From CAZILN01 sp964540005 (GTDB lineage: Bacteria; Bacteroidota; Bacteroidia; Bacteroidales; SM23-62): a stretch of 6,284 nt of DNA. The translations under genes and the position numbers were made by a program. The notes beneath the pieces were generated by a model. It was not told the DNA's origin. It searched no databases and saw only the letters and a list, made by a program, of their open reading frames with translations. Numbering within the stretch: position 1 is the stretch's first letter; each line of letters opens with the position of its first letter. Of the stretch, positions 1 through 6,013 are shown piece by piece. Location of the stretch: NCBI GenBank assembly GCA_964540005.1, contig CAZILN010000418.1, forward strand, positions 1 through 6,284. Reading direction: 5' to 3'.

Positions 1-494
1 AGCTGGTTGGCTTATCGATTGACGGACTGTACAGCCATATTGCCTGGCTTCGGACAATCAAGGAGAAAATAGAATACAAAGGCATGAAGGATATTGAAGT
101 GACCTTCCCGCTTATTGAAGACATCAAAATGGATGTTGCAAATATGTACGGGATGATCCAGCCGGGTGAAGATAATACCAAAGCCGTTCGTGCAGTATTC
201 TTTGTTGATCCCAAGGGGATTATCCGCACCATCATTTATTATCCTCTTAGCCTAGGCCGTAATTTTGATGAACTGCACCGGGTACTGATCGCCCTTCAGA
301 CAGCCGATGAATTTTCATGCGCCACACCGGCAGACTGGAGACCGGGAGATGATGTGATCGTACCGCCTCCAGGTTCCTGTGGTACCGCCAAAGACAGGAT
401 GGAAGGGAAAGAAGAAATGCATTGCTATGACTGGTTCTTCTGTACTAAAAAACTGGATAAGGAAAAAGTAATGAAGGCAATATTGAAAAAGTAA
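1..494 (+). CDS. Peroxiredoxin, Prx6-like/archaeal thiol peroxidase type, 5'-truncated by the window edge
   Basis: The frame is open from base 3 and gives 163 residues ending at TAA 492-494. The true start and the N-terminal part with the peroxidatic Cys (the PVCTTE-type motif) lie outside the window. The visible part matches the Prx6/archaeal peroxiredoxin family: LVGLSID-like strand and SHIAWL helix, FPLIED, the DxxxxxxxYGM stretch, VRAVFFVDPKGIIR with the conserved Arg, YYPLSLGRN, and the PADWRPGDDVIVPPP C-terminal arm. The protein ends in a HCYDWFFC motif whose two Cys are six residues apart (codons 423-425 and 441-443). This is the same spacing as the C-terminal pair (Cys207/Cys213) known in Aeropyrum thiol peroxidase. 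Family role: reduction of H2O2 and organic peroxides in the cytoplasm. Two further Cys are visible, in SCATP and in PPPGSC. An internal ATG at 84 lies inside the conserved fold and is not the start. Transcription should end at the hairpin at 559-591. Confidence 0.93.
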   Translation, partial: LVGLSIDGLYSHIAWLRTIKEKIEYKGMKDIEVTFPLIEDIKMDVANMYGMIQPGEDNTKAVRAVFFVDPKGIIRTIIYYPLSLGRNFDELHRVLIALQTADEFSCATPADWRPGDDVIVPPPGSCGTAKDRMEGKEEMHCYDWFFCTKKLDKEKVMKAILKK

Positions 495-558
495 GTTTCC
501 AGAAGACTGATCTTCAGGCTGCCATCACCCAATGACAGCTGTCAGGTATATTTAAAAG

Positions 559-591
559 ACCGTCCGGGTAAAATTCCGGGCGGTTTTTTTT
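559..591 (+). terminator. Rho-independent terminator of the peroxiredoxin gene
   Basis: The arm accgtccgg (559-567) pairs with ccgggcggt (576-584) in nine base pairs, one of them a T-G wobble, around an 8-base loop. The 3' arm runs straight into eight T residues (584-591). The A-run before the 5' arm (554-557) can pair with the T tract and lengthen the stem. It sits 64 bp after the peroxiredoxin stop and before the next gene on the same strand, so it separates that gene from the run starting at 651. Confidence 0.92.
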
Positions 592-650
592 ATCAGGACA
601 GCAGTTCCGCAGGAATTTTGTAATTTGTTCCACGGAAATATAAACAGGAT

Positions 651-1067
651 ATGAAGATGAGGCCTCAATCTAACCAGAAACAGGAAGGCAGTTTCCTGAT
701 AAAAAATCTCAAACCAGTTTTACATGAGGGTGAATATGTTTTCTGCCAGGTTCAGGATATGGCAGCCTACAAAGACATTCCTCTAGTAGGAAGCTTCAGG
801 GAAGAAGAGGGCATAACCCTCATTATGGATAAGAAATCTGCTGACCGGCTGGGTCTCGAATATTATTACATTGGTGCATGGATCACCCTGCAGGTAAATT
901 CCTCCCTGACCTCCATAGGTCTTACAGCTGCCGTTTCCGATGTGCTGGCAAAAAACAAGATCACCTGCAATATGATAGCGGGGTTTCATCATGATCATGT
1001 GTTTGTCGATCATGTTAAAGCTGACCTGGCCATACAGGTGCTGCGGCAATTATCCCGGACCGTTTAA
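651..1067 (+). CDS. ACT-domain protein, COG3602/DUF2241 type
   Basis: A 138-residue protein recognised from family pattern: the LKPVLHEGEYVFCQV segment (about residues 20-34) resembles the N-terminal module of the COG3602/DUF2241 family. The second half carries an ACT_7-like unit with the repeated-hydrophobic core (SSLTSIGLTAAVSDVLAKNKI) and the hallmark GFHHDHVFVDHVKADLAIQVL near residues 111-131. ACT domains usually bind amino acids or similar small ligands and regulate metabolism; the ligand and partner of this stand-alone family are not established, and no catalytic domain is attached. The protein has no signal peptide and should be cytoplasmic. ATG 651 and ATG 657 are both possible starts; the short purine stretch aggat just before 651 slightly favours the first. 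A terminator lies 59 bp upstream, so the gene probably has its own promoter in the 592-650 interval, but I could not identify a convincing one. Confidence 0.87.
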   Translation: MKMRPQSNQKQEGSFLIKNLKPVLHEGEYVFCQVQDMAAYKDIPLVGSFREEEGITLIMDKKSADRLGLEYYYIGAWITLQVNSSLTSIGLTAAVSDVLAKNKITCNMIAGFHHDHVFVDHVKADLAIQVLRQLSRTV

Positions 1068-1102
1068 ACCTGCCAGCCATTTTACTATAATTTTTCGATA
1101 TC

Positions 1103-1597
1103 ATGAAAACATCACTAATAATTATCCTTGCCTGCATTTTTGCCTGTGGTACTATGTTTGGACAGGATGCCGATCCCGAAGAACCCGGCTTGAATAGTAT
1201 TCAAAAAAATTCCATCTATCTTGAGATCCTGGGCAACGCTGCGGTATGGTCAGCTAATTATGACCGTATTATACCTTTTAATAATAAGGTGGCTATGTTT
1301 TTAAGACTTGGAGGTAATGAATATCATGGAGTTGATACAGACAAATTGAGTTTCAATATACTGGGCGCTACGGGTATTCTTTATGGTGGCCCCGGAGGTT
1401 TTTTAGATACTGGAATAGGGTATACACACTTCACAGGCTATCCTGACCGGCTTATTATTGCAACAGCAGGTTACCGTTTCCAGGGTCCTAAAGGCCTGAT
1501 CTTCAGAGCTACCCCCATGTATATCTATAATACTGAAAAAGGAGATGTTTTCGGAAACTGTTTCTGGTTTGGTTTATCATTCGGATATTCCTTTTAA
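1103..1597 (+). CDS. Small secreted outer-membrane beta-barrel-like protein, function unknown
   Basis: A 164-residue protein with an N-terminal Sec signal peptide (MKTSLIIILACIFACGTMFGQ, cleavage probably around Gly20/Gln21, inferred). The mature part opens with NSIYLEILGNAAVWSANYDRII, a pattern I recognise from many uncharacterised Bacteroidota outer membrane proteins. Alternating hydrophobic/aromatic strands separated by Gly-rich turns follow (VAMFLRLGGNEY, FNILGATGILYGG, GFLDTGIGYTHFTGY, IIATAGYRFQG, LIFRATPMYIY). It ends in FWFGLSFGYSF; a terminal aromatic residue is typical of barrels folded by the BAM machinery. The size suggests a small barrel of roughly eight strands. There is no plug, TonB box or enzymatic motif. 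Two Cys in the signal region (ILAC, IFAC) resemble weak lipoboxes, but the FGQ cleavage pattern and barrel-like body favour a non-lipoprotein. The 35-bp gap to the ACT gene and 54-bp gap to the amidohydrolase allow cotranscription. The role is unknown. Confidence 0.8.
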   Translation: MKTSLIIILACIFACGTMFGQDADPEEPGLNSIQKNSIYLEILGNAAVWSANYDRIIPFNNKVAMFLRLGGNEYHGVDTDKLSFNILGATGILYGGPGGFLDTGIGYTHFTGYPDRLIIATAGYRFQGPKGLIFRATPMYIYNTEKGDVFGNCFWFGLSFGYSF

Positions 1598-1651
1598 AAA
1601 ACAGGAACTTTAAGATAAAATCACGAAAATTCAGAGTAATTTTATTTCAAT

Positions 1652-3748
1652 ATGGAAAACAAAAAGATATCATTACGATCAGTAATTATCCTATTCATAA
1701 TTCTCTTCTCAGGATGGGCCTGTGATAAATCGGGAATCCCAACGGAGTTCAGCTCTGGGTCCGGTGACCTCATTATTAAAAATGTATCCATCATAGATCC
1801 GGTTGGTGAAAAAATCCTTCCCGGAATGGACATCATCATCCGTGCAGGGATCATTGAGTCTGTCGTAACCAGCGGGAGTGATCCAAGCATAAAAACAGAT
1901 CTTGTTATTGATGGCAAAGATTTTTATGCAGTCCCGGGTTTTGTAAATTCCCACACTCATCTGTGGCAGCACCTCTCAAGATCGGTCAGTCCATCCGAAC
2001 AGCTCCAGCAATGGATACCCAAGGTATACAAACCTGCATTTCATATGACCGATGAGGAATTCTATGAACTGAACCTGGCAGCCTCCTGTGATGCACTTCT
2101 TCATGGAATTACGACTGTCCTGGACTGGACGGCTAATGCGGACGAGGGCAAGGTGGAGCAGGTATTAAATGCCATGATCAGTTCCGGCCTGGGCGGAGCA
2201 GTTGCATGGCCGCATACGACTGTATTCCTTCCCTATGAAACAGAGAAGCGTGAATTCGAAAGGGTGCGATCCTTTGCACGAATGAACAATCGTGACCTCT
2301 TTGCGGCACACCTGCCTCCCGAAAGGATTCCCATACCCCTCCTCTTCGATGGTATTCTGCTTGCCAGGGAGACAGGAGCACCGATAGCGGAGCATATCAT
2401 GGAAAATGTTCAGTGCCAGCGTGACTGGCTGTCAACCGTAAAAGCTTACCTCGCAAAACAAGGGGATAGCCTGCAAGCAAATGACAGGAAATACCTGGAG
2501 AAAATTGCCCGTTCCCCGGTTCCCCCTTCCATAGACGCTATTGCCGCTATGTCTCAGAATGCGCGCATAGTGCTTGACCTCATACAGTCCAGGCCCAAAG
2601 GTGAGGCAGATTATAACAACAAGGACATTAGTTTTCTTAAAGAACTGGCAAAACATGCCGGTCCGAGTTATATCCCTTTCCTTGAACACCTGGGTGCCTA
2701 TGAGAACGGTTATGTATCGGTACACAGTTCATTGTTGAGACCGGAAGATATCGCCATCTATCAGAAACATAATGTAATTATTAATCATAATCCTGAAAGT
2801 AATGTTTACCTGGCCAGCGGTATAGCCCCCATATCCAGCTTCCTGTTAAAAGAACTGACCGTGTCACTGGGCACAGACGGTGCAGCCAGCAACGACCGGA
2901 TAGACATGCTTGCAGCCATGCGCCTGATGAGTCATTTGCAGAAGGTGGTGGCCCTGAATGTACCCCTGACTGAAGAACTGAATTCGTGGGGCATTCTGCG
3001 TATTGCCACCATTTCAGGTGCAAAAGCACTCAAACAGGAAGACAGGATAGGGTCAATAGAGGAAGGTAAGGAAGCAGACATCATACTGATCCACACCGGG
3101 TCTTTTGAGATGCAACCGGTCACTGAACATCCCTCCTGCATAGCTGATCTGCTGGTAAACAGCGCTGAATCCAAAGACATCCATTCGGTCATCACTGATG
3201 GGATGGTCAGGGTATGGGACGGCAAACTCGTTAATGTAAATGAAGAAGACCTCGCACGCAGTGTTTCAGAAATCAGAAAGGCTGCTATTTCAAGGGTCAG
3301 CAGAAGTAACAGTGGCAGGTCCTGGATTGAAGTTATCGATGTCACGGATCCGTCAATACCGGTAGTCCGTTATCGTGCCATGTACCCGAATTACCTGGTA
3401 GACCTGGATATCACCAACAGCTCTGATATTCCTCTTGCCGTCACAGTGGTCATCTCGGATGCTGAAAAAGCAGGGAATAATTTTTATGCGGATGAAACCA
3501 AAAAACGTTTTCCTTCGGAATCGTATGATCCGTCCAGGATCAAAGAATCGATTATTGTAATATCACCGGGAGAAAGCCTATTCCTGGATAAAGAATTCGG
3601 CGGGGACCCGATGAAATTTGTTATGTCAAAAGAGGCCGGCTCCATAGACAGTTTCCTGATCAGCCTCCCGGATGATCCGGAATGGGAATGGGCCCTGCGG
3701 GCCAATATATACCTTGAGACAGGTATGGTGAACACAATATCTGAATAA
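1652..3748 (+). CDS. Lipoprotein metal-dependent amidohydrolase (SAH/guanine deaminase-like subgroup) with catalytic-domain insert and C-terminal extension
   Basis: A 698-residue exported protein. The N-terminus has Lys/Arg residues, a hydrophobic stretch (VIILFIILFSGWA) and Cys24, a probable lipidation site with a loose lipobox. An amidohydrolase fold follows: a small beta domain (LIIKNVSIIDP...GKDFYAVPGFVNS), then HTH (His101, His103), EHIME (His248, Glu251), VSVHSS (His358), the PESNVYLASGIAP signature (381-393) and LGTDGAASND (Asp409). The closing segment is TISGAKALKQEDRIGSIEEGKEADIILI. These residues match the mononuclear-metal subgroup that includes S-adenosylhomocysteine, guanine and triazine deaminases/hydrolases; all expected ligands are present, so it is probably an active enzyme, substrate unknown. 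Compared with TM0936 the metal-site spacing is nearly conserved except for about 82 extra residues between Glu251 and His358. Residues after about 553 form an unassigned, probably beta-rich extension. No SD precedes the ATG. The DUF2284 gene starts 13 bp after the stop. Confidence 0.92.
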   Translation: MENKKISLRSVIILFIILFSGWACDKSGIPTEFSSGSGDLIIKNVSIIDPVGEKILPGMDIIIRAGIIESVVTSGSDPSIKTDLVIDGKDFYAVPGFVNSHTHLWQHLSRSVSPSEQLQQWIPKVYKPAFHMTDEEFYELNLAASCDALLHGITTVLDWTANADEGKVEQVLNAMISSGLGGAVAWPHTTVFLPYETEKREFERVRSFARMNNRDLFAAHLPPERIPIPLLFDGILLARETGAPIAEHIMENVQCQRDWLSTVKAYLAKQGDSLQANDRKYLEKIARSPVPPSIDAIAAMSQNARIVLDLIQSRPKGEADYNNKDISFLKELAKHAGPSYIPFLEHLGAYENGYVSVHSSLLRPEDIAIYQKHNVIINHNPESNVYLASGIAPISSFLLKELTVSLGTDGAASNDRIDMLAAMRLMSHLQKVVALNVPLTEELNSWGILRIATISGAKALKQEDRIGSIEEGKEADIILIHTGSFEMQPVTEHPSCIADLLVNSAESKDIHSVITDGMVRVWDGKLVNVNEEDLARSVSEIRKAAISRVSRSNSGRSWIEVIDVTDPSIPVVRYRAMYPNYLVDLDITNSSDIPLAVTVVISDAEKAGNNFYADETKKRFPSESYDPSRIKESIIVISPGESLFLDKEFGGDPMKFVMSKEAGSIDSFLISLPDDPEWEWALRANIYLETGMVNTISE

Positions 3749-3761
3749 TCATTTTACTGTT

Positions 3762-4298
3762 ATGATCGATAAAATAAAGATTGAATCCGTGATCAGGGAT
3801 ACCGGTCTCAGAGATTACAAATGGATGGACCCTCGTGAGGTAGTGGTCTCACAGTGGGTAAGAGTGAAATGCATGTTTGGCTGCGGTGATTACGGCTATG
3901 GAACATGTCCGCCAAACACTCCTGCTGTTGACGAATGCCGTGAGTTCTTCAGGGAATATTCACAGGGTCTGGTCTTCAGGGTCAGCACCTTTGCTGACAG
4001 GGATAATTACCCTGTCAAGTGGTCTCGGCAGATGACAGACAGCCTGCTGGAGATAGAACGGAAGATATTCCTAATGGGATTTGAGAGAACCTTTCTGTTA
4101 AACCAGGCCTGTTGTGCAATCTGCAAGGATTGTCCGGGTAACATGATTGACTGCATCGATAAGCAAAGGGCCAGGCCGAGTCCGGAGGGCTTTGCGGTAG
4201 ATGTCTATACCACAGTGAAAAAGTTCGGGTACGACTTGCAGGTTGTCTCGGAGAATCCTTCAGAAATAAACAAATTTGCTTTTATCCTGATCAAATGA
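3762..4298 (+). CDS. DUF2284 family cysteine-rich putative metal-binding protein (COG5423)
   Basis: A 178-residue soluble protein without a signal peptide. It shows the DUF2284 pattern: WVRVKCMFGCGDYGYGTCPPNTP (Cys37, Cys41, Cys49), a further Cys59 in DECREFF, then QACCAICKDCPGNMIDC (Cys117, 118, 121, 124, 131), followed by the family's RARPSPEGFAVDVYTTVKKFGYDLQV ending. The Cys-x3-Cys-x7-Cys and CC-x2-C-x2-C-x6-C groups suggest a metal or iron-sulfur site; the family is described only as predicted metal-binding, and no reaction is established. Length is in the usual family range. The start at ATG 3762 is 13 bp after the amidohydrolase stop. The 3' end overlaps the next start by four bases, so translation of the two is probably coupled. 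Confidence 0.92.
   Translation: MIDKIKIESVIRDTGLRDYKWMDPREVVVSQWVRVKCMFGCGDYGYGTCPPNTPAVDECREFFREYSQGLVFRVSTFADRDNYPVKWSRQMTDSLLEIERKIFLMGFERTFLLNQACCAICKDCPGNMIDCIDKQRARPSPEGFAVDVYTTVKKFGYDLQVVSENPSEINKFAFILIK
4295..4298 (+). other. ATGA start/stop overlap (translational coupling)
   Basis: The start ATG (4295-4297) of the ABM-like gene overlaps the TGA stop (4296-4298) of the DUF2284 gene. Such overlaps typically mark one transcript with reinitiation of translation; this is the strongest operon evidence in the window. Confidence 0.9.
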
Positions 4299-4609
4299 TA
4301 ACAAGAATATGGCATGGCAGGACCAGCCCTGAAAACGCTGATTTATATGAAAACCTGCTTAAGACTGAAATATTTCCGGGAATAGAAAACAAAAATGTAA
4401 GCGGTTACAGGGGCCTTCAGCTATACCGGCGACCCCTTGGCGATGAAATTGAATTCCTTACCATTATGTGGTTCGATTCATGGGAAGCTGTAAAAGAATT
4501 CGCCGGGGAAGATTATGAGGCAGCCTATGTTCCACAATCGGCAAGAATGGTTCTGAAGAGCTTTGACCAAAGATCCCAGCATTACGAGATGATGTATAGT
4601 TCACTCTGA
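4295..4609 (+). CDS. ABM-domain (antibiotic biosynthesis monooxygenase-like) protein
   Basis: A 104-residue protein, the usual size for a single ABM (dimeric ferredoxin-like alpha-beta barrel) unit. Recognisable features are the opening ITRIWHGRTSPENADLYENLL, a Gly-Tyr-x-Gly turn (residues 37-40), the central strand and helix EIEFLTIMWFDSWEAVKEFAG (51-71), the EDYEAAYVP segment (72-80) and the terminal SFDQRSQHYEM (89-99). The closest remembered relatives are small uncharacterised ABM-family proteins ending in HYE, not the heme-degrading IsdG/HmoB group; the residues expected for heme degradation are not obvious. Known members include cofactor-independent monooxygenases acting on quinol-like compounds, but many are of unknown function, so no substrate is assigned. 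There is no signal peptide. It is the last gene of the plus-strand run, and its 3' end overlaps the opposing glycosyltransferase gene by nine bases. Confidence 0.87.
   Translation: MITRIWHGRTSPENADLYENLLKTEIFPGIENKNVSGYRGLQLYRRPLGDEIEFLTIMWFDSWEAVKEFAGEDYEAAYVPQSARMVLKSFDQRSQHYEMMYSSL
4601..4609. other. Tail-to-tail overlap of convergent genes
   Basis: The nine bases tcactctga contain the TGA of the plus-strand ABM gene (4607-4609) and, read on the minus strand, the TGA of the glycosyltransferase (4603-4601). There is no intergenic space and no hairpin with a T-tract at the junction, so any terminator for either gene would have to lie inside the other gene. Confidence 0.9.
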
Positions 4610-6007
4610 GAGTCCGTACACCCGGTAATGCATCCCGTCGTACAAAACAGGATACCTGAGGCTGTCAGTAAATCCTGACTGGTTCACAAACAGGTACTGG
4701 GCACCATCCCGGATGAGTCCCTGCAGTTTCGATGTATCTGACAGGGTGGGGTTATTTACTGTCCATCCTTTCCTGTGTGAAAAATACAGTTCCTGCGGAT
4801 TGCCACCACCATTGATAATTATCAGATCATCTCTCGTACTCACCAGATCGGCAATTGCCTCCAGTTCAAGTTTATATAGCTCTGAATCTTTGATGAAAAA
4901 ATCCTGGTACTGGTTGGCTATTCCTTCAAGGACAATAAGTGCCAGTATCAGGACTGTCCACCTTTTTCTGAGCAGCGAAAGGGCATAACCGGCACATAGG
5001 GCCATTACCGGGGTAAAGGGGATAATATAATAATTATGCTGTGAAAAGATACGGCCGGCCTTGAGCATAAATACAAGTAAGAGTATGAAACTTATTCCTG
5101 TTATCCCTGCAAGCAGTTTCATCCTGTTTCTGACCATCAGTAATACTCCCCCGAGGAAAGCTGCAAAAGCTATAAAGGAATAGAAGGAAGTGAAATAGAA
5201 TTTTTCAAGGGTACCCGGCCAGTAATCTATCAGTTCCCTGATTCCCACACCCAGGCTGACAGGAATGTACAGCATGTTTCCGTATTCACTTATCAGGTGC
5301 GGTACCCAGATAAAGTACCAGAGAAAGCCTGATCCGGATATAAGGATTCCGGCAACCAACAGGAGTATTTTCCGCTTTTTTAATACCTGCGGTGAAATAA
5401 GCGGAATAAGCAACAAACCAAGGTAAAGTATTGAGGGAAGTTTACTGAGAACACCGGCAGCGGAAAGGATAATATACAGGATCAGCCAATAAGCCTTGCC
5501 GTCCATGATGTATTTATAACAAAAGTATAATCCTGTTATCACCAGGGATACACTGAAAGTATCAGGCATGATCTTCCTGGAAAAAGCAAACCAGATGGAA
5601 CTCAACAATATAACTGTTGCATTAGATGCAATGGCTTTGTTGAAAAGAAAAAGTGAAAGTCTGTAAAAATACCAGATTCCCAGGCTGCTGATGACGAGAT
5701 TGATCAGGCGCCCGTACCAGAGTTCGAAACCAAAAATCCCCGCAATCAAAAAAATAAGATAATTGAATAGCGGGAACTCTGATGCTATGATCCCTTCCCG
5801 GTTACCCGACATATCCATCCTTGGATACAGTATGTTTGCATCTGTTTCCAGGAAGTTCCTGGTTACCATACCAGTAAAGCACTGGCGCCAGTTATGGCCG
5901 GTCTCCAGCGGAGGATTGGTAATACCAATCAGTCTGACCATGAAAAACAGAATGATCCAGAAGCGGATATCTGTAATTATAGGCCTGCTGTAATCCTTAA
6001 AATTCAC
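4601..6007 (-). CDS. GT39/PMT-like (GT-C fold) integral membrane glycosyltransferase
   Basis: A 468-residue polytopic membrane protein with roughly 11-13 predicted membrane segments (for example about residues 15-30, 78-93, 100-120, 127-143, 150-163, 186-204, 213-235, 271-292, 297-315, 325-345, 348-364) and a soluble C-terminal domain from about 366. The first extracytoplasmic loop carries ETGHNWRQ (35-42), a pattern of GT39/ArnT/PMT-like enzymes, where an acidic residue of this loop is catalytic; Glu35 is the candidate. SEFPLFNYLI (76-85) matches the second conserved loop. Family enzymes transfer sugars from polyprenyl-phosphate donors onto lipids, glycans or proteins outside the cytoplasmic membrane; donor and acceptor here are unknown. 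The tail (DDLIIINGGGNPQELYF, GAQYLFVNQSG) looks alpha/beta. The start is GTG at 6007-6005, because the next Met (residue 23) would cut the first membrane segment. The GTG lies three bases after an in-frame TAA of the upstream gene, which suggests coupling. No clear SD is seen. Confidence 0.88.
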   Translation of the reverse strand: MNFKDYSRPIITDIRFWIILFFMVRLIGITNPPLETGHNWRQCFTGMVTRNFLETDANILYPRMDMSGNREGIIASEFPLFNYLIFLIAGIFGFELWYGRLINLVISSLGIWYFYRLSLFLFNKAIASNATVILLSSIWFAFSRKIMPDTFSVSLVITGLYFCYKYIMDGKAYWLILYIILSAAGVLSKLPSILYLGLLLIPLISPQVLKKRKILLLVAGILISGSGFLWYFIWVPHLISEYGNMLYIPVSLGVGIRELIDYWPGTLEKFYFTSFYSFIAFAAFLGGVLLMVRNRMKLLAGITGISFILLLVFMLKAGRIFSQHNYYIIPFTPVMALCAGYALSLLRKRWTVLILALIVLEGIANQYQDFFIKDSELYKLELEAIADLVSTRDDLIIINGGGNPQELYFSHRKGWTVNNPTLSDTSKLQGLIRDGAQYLFVNQSGFTDSLRYPVLYDGMHYRVYGLSE

Positions 6008-6013
6008 TGCTTA
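6005..6013 (-). other. TAA-GCA-GTG junction of two minus-strand genes in one frame
   Basis: On the minus strand the upstream gene stops with TAA (6013-6011). One codon (GCA) follows, then the GTG start of the glycosyltransferase (6007-6005), all in the same frame. No other start fits the glycosyltransferase N-terminus. This points to termination and reinitiation by the same ribosome. Confidence 0.75.

Noticed and set aside
616..630. Bacteroidota-like -7 box (taatttg) upstream of the ACT gene
   Set aside because: It resembles TAnnTTTG only with one base missing, and I see no TTTG -33 element at the right distance. A promoter is expected here, but this site is not convincing.
783..1049. Antisense open frame inside the ACT-domain gene
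   Set aside because: The plus-strand translation carries clear COG3602 motifs; the antisense text has none.
1063..1096. Possible -33 TTTA and -7 taattttt pair upstream of the barrel gene
   Set aside because: The spacing is about right, but both boxes are imperfect and the start of transcription would fall on the start codon itself; the region is A/T-rich, so chance matches are likely.
1626..1643. Inverted repeat aaaatt-cagagt-aatttt before the amidohydrolase
   Set aside because: It is only six A/T pairs with no T-tract of terminator quality; probably low complexity of an A/T-rich leader.
2932..3345. Antisense open frame of 137 codons within the amidohydrolase
   Set aside because: It is Ser/Leu-rich shadow text opposite a strongly conserved coding region and has no recognisable domain.
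3750..3758. cattttact shared with 1078-1086, both just before start codons
   Set aside because: A nine-base A/T-rich match at different distances from the ATG is expected by chance and is not a supported operator.
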